64,000 bases of DNA from Narthecium ossifragum (GCA_963920575.1 OY986970.1:22699274-22763273), one strand, 5' to 3'. Positions 22,205-34,287 are shown, numbered from the stretch's first letter. Translations and numbers: made by a program. The notes: generated by a model from the letters alone, not told the origin.

Positions 22205-24478
22205 ATGGAAAATCAAAAAAGAAAGAGAAAAAACACACTGTTGTCCTTTTTTAAACCAATAGATGATACATCCACAAGTGATAAACCTTCATCATCGGTT
22301 GTGGGCAATTCAAATGCCGGTGAGTCTCCTCCTCCTAAATCTCAAAGAGTTGAAATTGCTAGTGAGTCTCTTGAACGTGATCCTGGTTTGTGTATCCCTA
22401 TATGGAAGCATCATCATAATGTCCGTGATGAAATCAGATGAGCTTATATTAAATTGCGGCCATATCAACCCAAATTAGACGAGTACCCACGATTGCAATT
22501 CGGACGACAATATCGCCGATTTCAACACTCTTGGTTCAACCAATTTCCTTGGTTAGAATATTCTCCTTCTAAAGATGCGACATTTTGTTTTCCATGCTTT
22601 TTTTTTTAAAGAATACATGTACAGAACCCACATTTACTGTTGAAGGGTTTAGAAGTTGGAAAAGAGTTATAGATAGGGAAATATGTGCACTTTTGACACA
22701 TATGGGAGGCCATGCTTCTCCACACAATAATGCCGTAAAGGCGGTTGATGACTTAATGAATGTCACACGACATATTGACAAAGTCATTAATGCTCAAACT
22801 TAATAAGAGATAAAGAAGAATAGATTACGCCTAATGGCAACAGTTGAGAGTGTACGATGGTTAAGCTTACAAGCTTGTGAATTACGAGGCCACGATGAAT
22901 CACCAGATTCCCGTAATAGAGGTAATCTCATTGAGATGATAAAACTTATGGGAAGATTGAATGTTAACATTGCAGATGTTGTCTTGGAGAATGCTCCAAA
23001 AAATGCAATGTATACCTCACCAAAGATTCAGAGAGATATTTTACATATTCTCGCTACCAAAGTGCAGAATAAAATTCATACTGAGGTGGGAGATGCTAAG
23101 TTTTGCATTCTAGTTGATGAAGCGAAAGATACATCAAATAAAGAGCAAATGGTTATTGTGCTTAGATTTGTTGATACTCATGAAACCATATGTGAGTGTT
23201 TCTTTAAAATTATGCATGTTATTGATAGATCATCATCAATGCTTAAGAAAGAAATGTCTGATGTTCTCACTCGACATAATTTGCACATACACAATATGCG
23301 AGGTCAGGGGTATGATGGCGCAAGCAATATGCGTGGTGCATGGAATGATTTGCAGGCTTTGTTTCTTAGAGATTGTCCATATGCCTATTATGTGCATTGC
23401 TTTGCCCACTGGTTGTAATTAGTGTTAGTTGGAGTCACTGAGAAGGAGCACTCAATTTGGCTTTTCTTTTCAAAGCTCACTACTATTGTGAATCTTGTTA
23501 TTGCTTCTTCAAAGCGTCATACAGAGTTACAGAAAGCTCAAGGTATTGAAATTGCTCATTCGGTGGCTAGTGGGGAACGTGAGACTGGTAGAGGGCTTAA
23601 TCAGATTGGCTTGTTGCAACAAAAATCAATTGACATTTTAAATGCTATGGATCTAGTCTCGACTACAAAAGCATTGCTTCAAACTTTGAGAGATGATGGT
23701 TTCAATATTCTCCTTACGCATGTTATATTTGTTTGTGGACAACATGACATTGATGTGCCTGACATGAGTGTTCGTTATAAGCAAGCTAGTCGTTCTTCTC
23801 AACAAAATGATCACATCTCAGTCCAACATCATTATCATTATGACATATTTAATGCTGCAATTGATTTTCAATTGGAAGAACTGAACACTAGATTCAACGA
23901 CAATACAGTGGAACTTCTCACGCTAAACTCTGCTTTGGAACCCAAGGACAATTTCAAACTGTTCAACATTAATCACATTTGTTGTTTAGCCGATAAATTT
24001 TATCCTGCTGATTTTACTGAACAAGGCATGTGTTATTTGAGATGCCAGCTTGAACATTATAAGATCAATGTGCTTTGTCATGCAAAGTTTCAGAATTTAT
24101 CCACCATTTCTGAATTATGTCGACAACTTGTGGTGACAAATAAGGCACACACACTACAATATGATTGATATGTTAATTCGTCTTTTGTTAACTCTACATG
24201 TTTCCACAGTCACTACAGAGCAAGCATTTTCGGCTATGAAGCTAGTTAAGACTGTTATTCGCAATAAAATGGATGAGGATTTTTTAAAAGATTCTATGGT
24301 TATCTATATCGAAAGAGAGCTTGCTCAAGATATTGACACTGATGAGATAATTGACGAATTCTATGATCAAAAGAATCGTCGGGCACAACTTCGATATTGT
24401 ACGCTTATGCTTTTTAATTTATTCACAAGTTCCTATGTTTGTATACTATGTCTTGGATTGTTATCTATATTCAAATAA
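22205..24478 (+). pseudogene. hAT transposase, TTF-type zinc finger group
   Basis: The start ATG at 22205 is followed by a basic, SFF-containing leader. The TTF/zinc-finger region follows (RPYQPKLDEYP, RRFQHSWFNQFPWLEYS, KDATFCFPC), then the RNase H-like core with the first Asp in FCILVDEAKDTSNKEQM and the second in GQGYDGASNMRGAWNDLQ. The C-terminal dimerisation region has TTEQAFSAMKLVKTVIRNKM and SMVIYIERELA. The usual length of this family is about 750-800 residues, and most of it is present. Defects are a stop at 22439, a frame change near 22610, two adjacent stops at 22801, a stop at 23416 and a frame change near 24160. The order of domains and the flanking hAT ends leave little doubt about identity. 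Confidence 0.9.
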
Positions 24479-25105
24479 ATTTTTCATTTGACAATTTGAC
24501 TTATTTGTCTTGCATCCTTTCTCAGTTACATAGCTGACTGATTAGAGTGAGGAAGCATCCTTTTTCAGTTTCTTCTATTCCAATAGACATTACATCTCAG
24601 GAAATAATAGCATGAACATGCCTTTACCCATCCACATCGATGTCACAGGATGAGCATTGCCAGCTTTACATGTGGAGATGGAAATTGAAGAATAATGTCG
24701 TCTAGTTGATGGAGTAAGTTTTTTGAAAGCTTAGGTTGCAATATGATCATGATCTAGTATTTAAAAATGTAAATATGCTTTGGATTTTTCATAGCCTATT
24801 TAGCTATTGTAATGCTATATTGCTTGTTCCTAACCTTATGACAAGTTCCTAGTATTTATGTCATCAAATTGATTGATCGAGTTGTTAATTTTGCTCATCT
24901 TTAGACTATTTGTCATACCTGCATCTGCTATTGCATTTGTTCATAATTTATTATACCAAAATGATGATATTTCTTTGTTAATGTTAGACTATTTGAAACC
25001 TTAATGGAATTTGTGTTTTGTCAAAACAATAGCTTTTATTGCTAATAAATTTTGTGAAATCAAGTAAGCAGTCCGGACGAACTTTAAATCCTGGGTCCGC
25101 CCCTG

Positions 25106-25858
25106 CCAAGACTATGACACAGTGGTCAGCATCACGAGTCATGGGAGGCTCGGTGGCCTCATAATAGCAAACCAAGCATGCCAAGACGAGCTAACAGGCA
25201 TCTCTTCAAGATGGCGCAACAAACTGATCAGATGCCACAACAAACTGACCAAATGACACGGTGGACCAGACCAATAAGAAAGTTGGGGCGTCATGGCACG
25301 GCGGCAGCGCTTCAGGACGCAAGGCATGCAGCAAGGCTCCTGCTAGGCACGGGTGCGGGGTGCGCGCAGGAATCAGACTCCAATAATACCTTCTTTTTTC
25401 CTCCAATCCAACCTCACCCGGTCCCTTTTCCACGGCATATTCATGATCTATTCTCATATACGTCACTCAGTCAATGCCTAGAGGCTATTTTAATTTGACT
25501 ATGGAAAACAAAAAAAGTAACAGTGTATGGAGAAATTACCAAACTATCCTTGGTAATCAAATCTAATTAAATAGTAATTACGCATGAAAACATATGAGAA
25601 GGGTATGTAAGTAAACCTCCTTCACGTCGTTGCACCTAAACCTTATCAAAGTGGCATATTTCGTTATCATTCCATGGAAATTAACCATATCAGCATGTAT
25701 GCTAACATATCATGAATTTGATGACATCTATGTAATATAAGTAAATGTAGCGGAAATTGTAGCTGTTTCTTTATGTCCTATTTATCTTTTCGCAATCCAA
25801 ATCACTTTCACCACTTCAACAACAAATTTATTGTTTGTCTACAAACATTGGTGGAACA
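25106..25858. other. Intergenic DNA, no gene seen
   Basis: This is probably the continuation of the sequence left of 19852, split by the TRIM and hAT insertions. No protein family was recognised on either strand. Confidence 0.45.
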
Positions 25859-26030
25859 TTAATGGGACGGAGAAAGGTCGCCACAAACATAATCGGTCAA
25901 TTGGATCTTCGCACTTTTACGAGTCCTCTAGATTCGACTCGACTCATGAGACCAACTTACTAGCTCGAGCCTTATTGGGACGGAGAAAGGTCGCCACAAC
26001 TATAATATATCAATTGAATTGTCACACTAT
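25859..26030. repeat. Direct repeats with GGGACGGAGAAAGGTCGCC
   Basis: Two ~55-bp copies begin near 25861 and 25977 and share GGGACGGAGAAAGGTCGCC, a CAATTG block and a trailing CACT. They are spaced about 116 bp apart. Class unknown. Confidence 0.6.
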
Positions 26031-26068
26031 TATTATGAGCCCACTGGACCCCTTGCATTGCCATCGTA

Positions 26069-26420
26069 GTTTTTTTTTTTTTTAATAAATTGAGTCGTCA
26101 GGCTTAACTCCCAATGGGAGGTAAAACAAAATAAAGGAAGACCACTGGGGACAACCCCCCAGTAGCCTCCTCCTCACAAAACATTGATTGCAGCACCAAC
26201 GCTTTCTTAGCCATCCAATTCGCATGAGCATTCTCATCTCTAGGTATGTATCTGATCACTAATTCCACAAAGTTACGCCTCTTCCATCAAATCTCATGCA
26301 CCAAACGAATGCAGTCTTCCACCAAAGGGGACCAACTTTGTAACATATTCACTGCAAACAGGTAGTCCGACTCCAGTAGAACTCGACGGTACCCACGCCT
26401 CAAGGCTTCCTGTAGTTGCT
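26069..26420 (-). pseudogene. LINE 3' tail with RNase H-like fragment
   Basis: The minus strand reads RGYRRVLLESDYLFAVNML, then ELVIRYIPRDENAHANWMAKKA, the end of a plant LINE RNase H domain. A 3' UTR and A-run follow (plus-strand T-run at about 26071-26083). A frame change lies near 26290. It is 5' truncated. Confidence 0.7.
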
Positions 26421-26888
26421 CTTCCCCCCATTTAGGTGTGAACTTTGTACCCAAAATTGCCCGAGATGTTTGGTGGAGGGGTACTGGAGGCAGTTTGGTA
26501 ATCTTAGCTACACTAGTCCTTGCGTCCCGGTGTATCATACACCAAGCTGTCCAGGGAAGTTCAGTTCTTTCGTGATTTGGAGCTGCAATAGTCCCGGATT
26601 TGTTACACATGGATCCCACTCACTCTCTCTCGCTCTTATACATCTACATACTCTCTTATCAACCTTATAAGGAGCAAAAAACGGTTATGTGTAACCGCCC
26701 CCTTATAAAGTTCATTTAATTCATACAGTTAGTTATATCTATTCTATAGTTATAGTATATTAATCTAATACAATCAACCCTATATAGTATCCATATCAAT
26801 TCATTAATCAAATTCGGTTTTTATAACCGAATCATTCATTAACTTGATGGTTACCCTGCCAGGTGGCAGGGGGCCCACTTAGTATATA
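26421..26888. other. Dispersed repeat, then unassigned AT-rich DNA
   Basis: Bases 26430-26560 match the repeat at 7041-7235. The remainder has no recognised content. Confidence 0.4.
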
Positions 26889-27301
26889 TATACTAGTGGA
26901 TTCCCGTGTCCTTGCCACGGTTTAATTGATTGATCATGACTAATTCATGATTTATATATTTTAATGAAAAAAATGCAACATCTCCGTCTTTATGCGGATG
27001 CCGCAACCTTCTGCATGCCAAGAGGGTAATGACATGCCTAAAATAATAAAGCTGTAATGTACAATCATGTCAATGAGCAAACAAAGCTTACTTGGATTAA
27101 AGAAAGAAAGAAAAATAAAAGATTCTTATTTATAAGAAACGTAATAACCACCCCCATAATATTCTAGATAAAGATAACTTTATTTTAGGAATAACTGAAC
27201 TCATGTGGTGGGGGTGTTTCTTGACCGCTAGATTAAACTCTTCTAACATCTTATGGGCCGTCAAATATACGAAAACCCTGTCTTATATAGAGTTAGATTA
27301 G
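26889..27301 (-). mobile_element. Small non-autonomous Helitron (candidate)
   Basis: Read on the minus strand, the 5' edge is TCTAATCTAACTCTATATAA (near 27301). The 3' edge near 26889 has a hairpin-forming CCGTGGCAAGGACACGG, then GAATCCACTAG followed by T. This fits the Helitron rule of TC at the 5' end, a short hairpin and CTRR at the 3' end, and insertion before T. It encodes no protein. Matching 5' and 3' type ends recur at about 33896 and 33904. Confidence 0.45.
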
Positions 27302-27629
27302 ATACACCATACTCTCTTACATATACCAGCATTGGCACCTGCCCCTAGCATGGCTTGATGGATGAAAGATATAAATAGAAACTACAACTTGATGAACAAA
27401 AAATTTATATAAACAGTACTGCTCATCCATAACTAGCATAAACAACCATATAAGACACAATCAACTCCAACTTTCCATTGCCAAGAAAACACGTATATAT
27501 TATGCATGGGAGCCATTCCATGCTCACAAAAGACCCCCAAAGATCCTGCTACTGTATGCTCAAAGCTTATAGCATCATAATAAGCAAGCATGGACTAATC
27601 AAAAAAATAAAATAGAAAAATAAGCAAGC
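27302..27629. other. Sequence upstream of the CYP89A-like fragment
   Basis: AT-rich DNA without a coding region. It may hold the old promoter or 5' flank of the P450 fragment. No TATA box can be assigned with confidence. Confidence 0.35.
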
Positions 27630-27692
27630 ATGGAAATCTGGCTCCCTGTCCTCCTCTCCCTCTCCTCTTGCGTGGCTCTTAACCTCATACCC

Positions 27693-28089
27693 TGATAGGA
27701 CTCGGCATTCTAGCCGAGTGCCTATACCAAATCGGCGTTACATGTAGCATGGGTTTTGGGTTTGAGGAGTCTACTAGGAGGAGTCTAGTATGATGAGCTG
27801 GAATCTGTTTTGAATTAGTAGTTATCTTGTTTGTAGGAGGTCGAGTCAGGCGCCGGGTTGTGGCGTGCGGCTTAGGAGTCGAGTTGGTCAGGACTTAGTT
27901 GAGAGTAGGGTTTGTTGGGACTATAAAAAGGGGAAGTTAGGGTTTTGTATATTTTATGCTATGATAATATAAGCAAAAGGGGTCGTCCTCCAGCCATCAA
28001 TTGGGAGCTTGGGGTTTCCTCGGCCATTGAGAGAGGAGAAACTATCCACCACGCGTGAGGATCTCGTCTTTTCCGATAAGATCCTACCA
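27693..28089 (+). repeat. 5' LTR of the chromovirus
   Basis: 397 bp, starting TGATAGGACTCGG and ending TCCTACCA. A TATAAAAAGGGG promoter motif lies at about 27922. It is the direct copy of 32848-33244. Confidence 0.95.
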
Positions 28090-28119
28090 AGTGGTACCAG
28101 AGCCATCGTTCCTACGAAG

Positions 28120-31100
28120 ATGATGCAAAAAGATCAGATCAATGCATTGGAATCTGATCTTACCATCGTCAAGGCTTCGATAGAAGAATTGGCGTCCACC
28201 CTCCAGGCACAGGATGACAACTTCCAGGGATCATTGCAGAAGATGGAACGGGCAGCAAGGGAATAGCAGATGCTGGCGGACGAACGACAATGCCAGACTG
28301 ATGCACGCATGGGTGGGATCGAAAGGGCTATGCGCGACTTGACGAAAGCTTTGGGAAAAATCAAAAGTGAACCATCAAGTGATGAGGAGAAGGCGTCGAG
28401 GTCGCGCCCAAGAGGAAGGGGTCCGGACTCCAGACGCCGGTGGCGCACGCCGACACCGGAAAGGGAGGATTGGGACCACGGGCGGCTGGACAGTCCAATG
28501 ATTCGGCTGGATTTTCCAAAGTTTTTCGGTGAAGATCTTGTTGTGTGGCTCAACCCGGTGGAGCAGTTCTTTGCCATGAACGATACGGCGGATCACCGGC
28601 GACTTCATTGGGCTTCCTTTCACCTGGAAGGAAATGCTAATCAATGGTGGCAATGGTTACAGCAGGTGTATCGATAACTTGGGAGTCCTTCACGGAGGAT
28701 CTTCTGGTGCGATTTGGACCAGTCGCGTACATCCGGGAGGATGAGGCGCTCATGCAAATCCGGCAGCAGGGGTCGTTTGAAGCTTATCTTGATGAGTTTG
28801 AAGGACTGGTGAATAGAGTATGGGGATGGACACAGGCAGCACTGGTCGGAGCTTTTCTCTGGGGATTGAAAGAGGACGTTGCCGATGAGGTGCGAGTTTG
28901 GGAGCCAACCACCCTACAAGAGACCATCAAGCGGGCAAAATTGATTGAGGAGAAGCTGATTAATCAACAACGCCGACCTCGACTAGAAGGTAACCGGCCA
29001 CTTAGTCGAGCACCACCGGCCATAGGCACGTCCACAAGGGTTCTTGGGACGGTGGCTGGAGGGCAAGCCGCAACAAGGCCCAGGTTGACACCAACACCGC
29101 CGGGTCGACCAAGCCCAACCGTACGCCAGCTAACGTGGGAGGAGATGCAAAAGCAGCGAGAGAAGGGACTGTGCTTCAACTGTGAGGAACGATTTGTGCC
29201 AGGCCACAAGTGTCAGAAACCCCTGGCATTTTTGGTTGAAGTCAATGAGGAGGAGCGAGTGGATCCAGCGACAGAGGAGGGGGAAGTAGAGACAGAGACA
29301 GAAGAGTACGCAGCTGAGGGCTAGACTGACCCAGCTGGTAGGGTACTCAGGGCCACGCACAATGCGGGTGATCGGCCGGGTCGAAAAGCAACAGGTCACA
29401 GTTCTAATTGATAGTGGGTCAACCCATAACTTTATCAGTAACGACATGGCCGAGAAGGTGGGGTTAGCTGTCACGCCAATCAAAGAGTTCGCGGTGAAGG
29501 TCACCAACGGGGAATGAATCCAGTGTCGAGAATAGTTTGACGCCGTCACCATCAGATTGCAAGGGTACGAGTTTCAAATCACCCTATATGCTATTCCTCT
29601 GAAGGGGTTGGATGTGGTACTGGGAGTAGACTGGCTGGCCGGCCTAGGGGATGTGATTCACAACTGGAAGACGATGTCGATGAGCTTTGAGAAGAGCGGC
29701 GTACACTATACTATTACCACTGACAAAATTACAGTACCACAGATCACCTCCAGTTGTGTGATTGAGAGGGACTTCCGTGGGGGTGGGGAGTTGTTTGCCT
29801 TGTAGGTGGTGCCGACAGAGGACGGTGGACCGGAGCGGCGGACAGAGTACCCAGTAGAGGTACAACAAATCTTGACGGAGTTCACGGTGGTCTTAGAGGA
29901 GCCCAAGGAGCTACCACCTTAGAGAAATCACGTCCACCGAATACCATTAGCTGATGGAACCGGTCCGTTCAATATCCGACCGTACCGGTATGCTCATTAT
30001 CAAAAGAATGAGATCGAGCGGCAGGTGTCAGAAATGTTGAAGGCCGGACTTATCAAACCCAGCAATAGCCCATTCTCTTCACCGGTGTTACTCGTTGAGA
30101 AGAAAGATGGCACTTGGAGATTTTGCACAGATTACCGAGGCTTGAATGCAGTCACCATCAAAGACCGGTTTCCCATTCCCACCGTTGATGACATGATCGA
30201 TGAGCTTCATGGCGCTCAATACTTCTCCAAGCTTGACTAAAGAGCTGGGTACCATCAGATACGAGTCCATGAGGACATCTACAAAACGGCGTTTCGTACT
30301 CACAGTGGTCATTATGAGTACCTTGTCATGCCGTTTGGGTTGTGCAACGCGCCGTCAACATTCCAGGCGGCCATGACCTCGCTCTTCCAACCCTATTTGT
30401 GGCGGCTTATTTTGGTCTTCTTTGATGATATTCTGGTGTACAACAAGGCTTGGACGAAACACCTACAACATCTGAGGTTAGTACTGGACATCTTAGCCAG
30501 TAACCAATTTTTTATTAAACCTTCGAAGTGCGTATTTGCTGAAACAGAAGTGGAGTACTTGGGTCATATTATTACCGGCAAGGGGGTCCAAGCCGGCCCG
30601 AAAAAGATAGACGCCATGAAGCATTGGCTGATCCCTAAGACAGTAACTGAACTACGGGGATTCATGGGGCTAACAGGTTATTATCGCAAGTTTGTCAAGG
30701 ACTACGGGAGGATCGCCGCTCCACTAACAAGGTTGATGAAGAAGGGCCAGTTTCAATAGAGTATGGAGGCTACGGCGGCCTTCGAGGCGCTAAAGACGGC
30801 CATGTCCACTACACCAGTGCTTGCGCTACCAGACTTCTCCGACACATTCGTCGTGGAGACCGATGCCTCTGGGGATGGCATTGGCGCGGTCTTAATGCAA
30901 AAGGGGCGGCCCATTGCTTATCTCAGTAAGGCTATCACACTAACAAAGATATCTTGGTCGGCCTATGCGAAGGAGATGCTGGCAGTCATGGAGGCGATAA
31001 GAGTCTAGAGGCCATATCTGATGGGGCGATGGTTCATCATCAAAACAAATCAGAAAAGTCTCAAGTATTTCTTAGAGCAGAGAGTGGTCATCCCAGAACA

Positions 31101-32902
31101 GCAGAAATGGGTGACAAAGCTGTTGGGATATGAGTATGAAATCCGCTACAACCCAGGGAAGGAGAACAAGCTGGCCGATGCATTATCCCGGCGGCTGGGT
31201 GAGGAAGAAGCACAAACAGGGAGGTCCAAGCTATTTCAGCTCTGACAACGGCAATTTGGGAAGACTTACAGGTAGCAAATGTGACGGACCCATATTTGCA
31301 AGGACTACGATGGTGGATAGAGGAGGCCGGGACCACGGCGCACCTCACGGGGGGCTTGGGCCCGGCGAAGGCCGCAGGCTTGGGGCCGGCAACGGCTGCC
31401 ACACCACCAAGGGAAGAGGTCGCGGGGATCGGAACCGCGGATAAGACAGGAGGCTCGATAGATGAGGAACACGTGAGGCGGCGGTTCTCGTTGAAGGACG
31501 ACATGATCTGCAAGGAGGGCAGGGTCGTGGTACCACCGGGATCCGACATCCAGCAGCAGCTATTGGAGGAAGTCCATGATTCACCGGTAGGGGGGCACTC
31601 CGGATTTCTGACAACGTATAAAAGGTTGGAGCAAAATTTCTGATGGGAAGGAATGTGACGGGATGTGAAGCACTATGTGGCCGCTTGTGACATCTGCCAG
31701 AGGAACAAGAGCGAGACTCGGAGTCCAGCAGGATTACTGCAACCACTGTCTGTGCCACAACAAGTTTGGGAGGAGATAATGATGGATTTTATTGAAGGGT
31801 TTCCGAAGTCATCATGAAAGGAGGTGGTGATGGTTGTTGTAGATAGGCTAACCAAGTATGCACACTTCATCACATTGAACCATCCATATACGGCGATGGG
31901 AGTGGCTGCAGCCTTTATACAGCAAATAGTACGGCTACATGGGATTTCAACCTCTATCGTCAGTGATCGAGACCGGGTCTTTATGAGTCATTTCTGGCAG
32001 GAGTTTTTTAAGATGCAAGGGATGAAACTGAAGATGAGCTCCGCATACCACCCGCAGACGGATGGACAGACAGAGGTAGTTAATCGCTGCTTTGAACAAT
32101 ATATTCGATGCTTTGCTAGCCAAAATCCGAGCAAGTGGTCGGCATTTCTTCCTTGGGCCGAGTATTGGGGTACATCACAACATATCACAGTTCCACCGGA
32201 ATGACACCCTTTGAAGCTCTGTATGGCCGACCTCCACCAGGAATTCCACATTATGTGCAGGGTGTGTCCCCAGTTGCGGAAGTGGATCGGGAATTGGGTG
32301 AAAGAGATGTGGTATTGAAGCTCTTAAAAGACAACTTATACAAGTCTATTAATCGAACCCGACAGCTTGCGGACGTGCACCGGAGGAAGGAAGAGTTTGA
32401 CGTTGGCGATTGGGTTTATCTGTGGTTACAACCTTACCGTCAAAGTTCAGTCTTCCGACGGGTTCATCAGAAGCTTGCTAATCGGTATTTTGGGCCTTAT
32501 CAAATTGAAGCCAAGGTGGGACCGGTTGCCTACAAGTTGTTGCTGCCAGGAGATGCCAAAATTCATCCAGTGTTTCATGTATCGCTGCTACGATGAAGAG
32601 TGGGAAAGGAGGTGCCGGTAACAACGGAGGTTCCGCCATGCACATATGAAGGGGTGACGTCCTTGGAGCCACAGGAAGTTCTAGATTACCGCTGGGTGAA
32701 GCAAGGCTGGAGGTATGTAGCCGAGGCGTTAGTGCGTTGGAAATCCTTGGGTGTTGAAGACTCAACTTGGGAAGAGGTCGATGCATTACGGCGGCAATTC
32801 CATGTACTTGAACTTGAGGACAAGGTCTGTCTTCCAGGGGAAGGGGATGATAGGACTCGGCGTTCTAGCCGAGTGCCTATACCAAATCGGCGTTACATGT
32901 AG
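28120..32902 (+). pseudogene. Chromovirus Gag-Pol polyprotein, multiply interrupted
   Basis: Domains in order: Gag (28120-29130); zinc knuckle CFNCEERFVPGHKC; protease VLIDSGSTHNFIS (29400); reverse transcriptase with [31 protein letters not shown] and FFDDILVY (30025-30560); RNase H with VVETDASGDGIGAVL; integrase with GHSGFLTTYKRL plus CDICQRNK and the VVDRLTKY, VSDRDRVF and YHPQTDGQTEVVNR core; and a C-terminal chromodomain-like block ending VRWKSLGVEDSTWEE. Roughly a dozen stops and three frame changes (about 28665, 29320, 31230) interrupt it; examples are TAG 28264, TAG 29803, TAG 29920, TAA 30238, TAG 30757, TAG 31006 and TGA 31816. Key catalytic Asp residues of RT and integrase remain readable. 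The frame runs through the polypurine tract into the 3' LTR. Confidence 0.92.
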
Positions 32903-33244
32903 CATGGGTTTTGGGTTTGAGGAGTCTAGTAGGAGGAGTCTAGTATGATGGGTTGGAATCTGTTTTGAATTAGTAGTTATCTTGTTTGTAGGAGGTCGAG
33001 TCAGGCGCCGGGTTGTGGCGTGCGGCTTAGGAGTCGAGTTGGTCAGGACTTAGTTGAGAGTAGGGTTTGCTGGGACTATAAAAAGGGGAAGTTAGGGTTT
33101 TGTATTTTTTATGCTATGATAATATAAGAAAAAGGGGTCGTCTTCCAGCCATCAATTGGAAGCTTGGGGTTTCCTCGGCCATTAAGAGAGGAGAAACTAT
33201 CCACCACGCGCGAGGATCTCGTCTTTTCCGATAAGATTCTACCA
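32848..33244 (+). repeat. 3' LTR of the chromovirus
   Basis: 397 bp, about 97% identical to 27693-28089. Its first ~55 bp also encode the C-terminus of Pol (RRSSRVPIPNRRYM, then TAG at 32900-32902). Confidence 0.95.
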
Positions 33245-33640
33245 TACCCCCTCTTGATCACCACCAACTCTTACCTCCAACATGAAAAAGAAGCTCCCCC
33301 ATGCCCCTTGACCATCCCCATCCTAAGCAACCTCCAATGGCTTTGGCAATCCTTGCAGGACATGGAACCAATCCTCAGAGACCTATACGTCCGCCATGAC
33401 CCCGTCATCGCTTTCCCTCTCGGCTCCCGCTCTGCCATCTTCATCTTCAATGGCTCTCTCGCCCACAAAACCCTCGCCACCATCCAGTCCAACATATTCA
33501 CCACCCCTTACGGCCCCCTATGATGCCTCCTATGCCGCAACCTCACCTCCGAGATCCTCCACCCCTCTCACTTCAAGCTCTACGCGCACGGCCACGCCTG
33601 GGTCTTCCAAGTCCTCAAATCCAGCCGTAGAGATGGGCGC

Positions 33641-34236
33641 CATGGCGTTATGGATATTAACCCCCTCTCAACCCCCTCTAAGAGATATTCACGTTCGCAC
33701 GACCTCAACCGCATCCACCATGCTTGAGAAACTGCTTGCATATCAAGATCGAAACCATTTGTGGAGATGGTTACGTAACCACGTGAGCTTGCCTCCGACG
33801 TGTCAATATTTTACAGCTTTAGATAGAAACCCGAAGTACTATTCTCGGCCGTTAGATATAATAGAAACCATGTCTTACATAGAGTTAGATTAGATTAGAT
33901 AGACAAGTGGATTCCCGTGCTCTGGCACGGTTTAATTGGACGGTTGTGATCAATATAACTAAACGAATTCATGTTGGGTGATTCATTCTCCACCCTTGGA
34001 TTTAACTCTTTCCACCGAATTCATTTAATTGGCCTTGGCGTCTTATAAGATTGGTATTCAGTTGTTTTATAAGATGGGTTATTTGGTTATTTTATAAGAT
34101 GGGCTATTCGGTTATTTTAACTAAACGTGCTTGGTGATTCTCCACCCTTAGATTCAACTTTTGTGCACCATTTAATGTAAGCATATGTAGACTTGGCCTC
34201 TTATAAGATAAGATATACTCTCCTTTTTATATATAC
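33641..34236 (-). mobile_element. Abutting Helitron-type termini
   Basis: On the minus strand, 33896 downwards reads TCTAATCTAATCTAACTC, like the 5' end at 27301. Immediately next to it, 33904-33930 holds a Helitron-like 3' hairpin CCGTGCCAGAGCACGG with GAATCCACTTG. Near 34230-34262 another 3' end appears: hairpin GTGTCAGGAGCAC, then TGGACCACACTAG and T. These are candidate Helitron boundaries; complete elements could not be paired. Confidence 0.4.
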
Positions 34237-34287
34237 TAGTGTGGTCCAGTGCTCCTGACACGATCTATAACTGAGGTCATTGTTGTG

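Larger units (their letters stand above)
20425..25105 (+). mobile_element. hAT transposon, 4.7 kb, with transposase and nested TRIM
   Basis: Terminal inverted repeats CAGGGGCGGAC (left) and GTCCGCCCCTG (right) are flanked by near-identical 8-bp duplications CCAACACT (20417-20424) and CCAAGACT (25106-25113), 7 of 8 matching. The element carries a plus-strand transposase gene (22205-24478) and a complete TRIM (21363-22164) in its 5' non-coding region. Lengths and TIR type suit the TTF-zinc-finger group of plant hAT elements. Stops in the transposase suggest it no longer moves by itself. Confidence 0.88.
27693..33244 (+). mobile_element. Chromovirus LTR retrotransposon (Ty3/Gypsy, Reina-like), full length
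   Basis: Length 5552 bp, bounded by the perfect TSD TACCC (27688-27692 and 33245-33249). Both LTRs are 397 bp. A primer-binding site TGGTACCAGAGCC lies at 28092-28104 and a polypurine tract AGGGGAAGGGGA at 32836-32847. By eye the LTRs differ at about 12 positions (~97% identity), so insertion is young. It lies inside a CYP89A-like coding fragment. The Gag-Pol has many stops, so this copy is not autonomous. Confidence 0.95.
27630..33640 (+). pseudogene. CYP89A-like cytochrome P450 fragment split by a retrotransposon
   Basis: The ATG at 27630 opens a hydrophobic N-terminus of 21 codons (MEIWLPVLLSL...). This is interrupted at 27692 by the chromovirus and resumes after 33249 with LLITTNSYLQHEKEAPPCPL, TIPILSNLQWLWQSL, MEPILRDLYVRHDP, AFPLGSRSAIFIFNGSLAH and RNLTSEILHPSHFKLYAHGHAW, matching the start of plant CYP89A enzymes. 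Membrane anchor, proline-rich hinge and early helices are present. The rest, including the haem-binding Cys region, is absent. Further damage: one extra C in the C-run at the insertion site shifts the frame, a block before TPYGPL is deleted, and TGA replaces a Trp codon at 33521. The fragment was probably non-functional independently of the insertion. Confidence 0.85.

Noticed and set aside
31281..31758. Overlapping minus-strand frames within the integrase region
   Set aside because: Shadows of the chromovirus Pol frame, which has recognisable integrase motifs.
27693..33244. Possibility of an integrated pararetrovirus
   Set aside because: Two LTRs, a 5-bp target duplication, integrase and a chromodomain identify a Ty3/Gypsy retrotransposon. 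No movement or coat protein region is seen.
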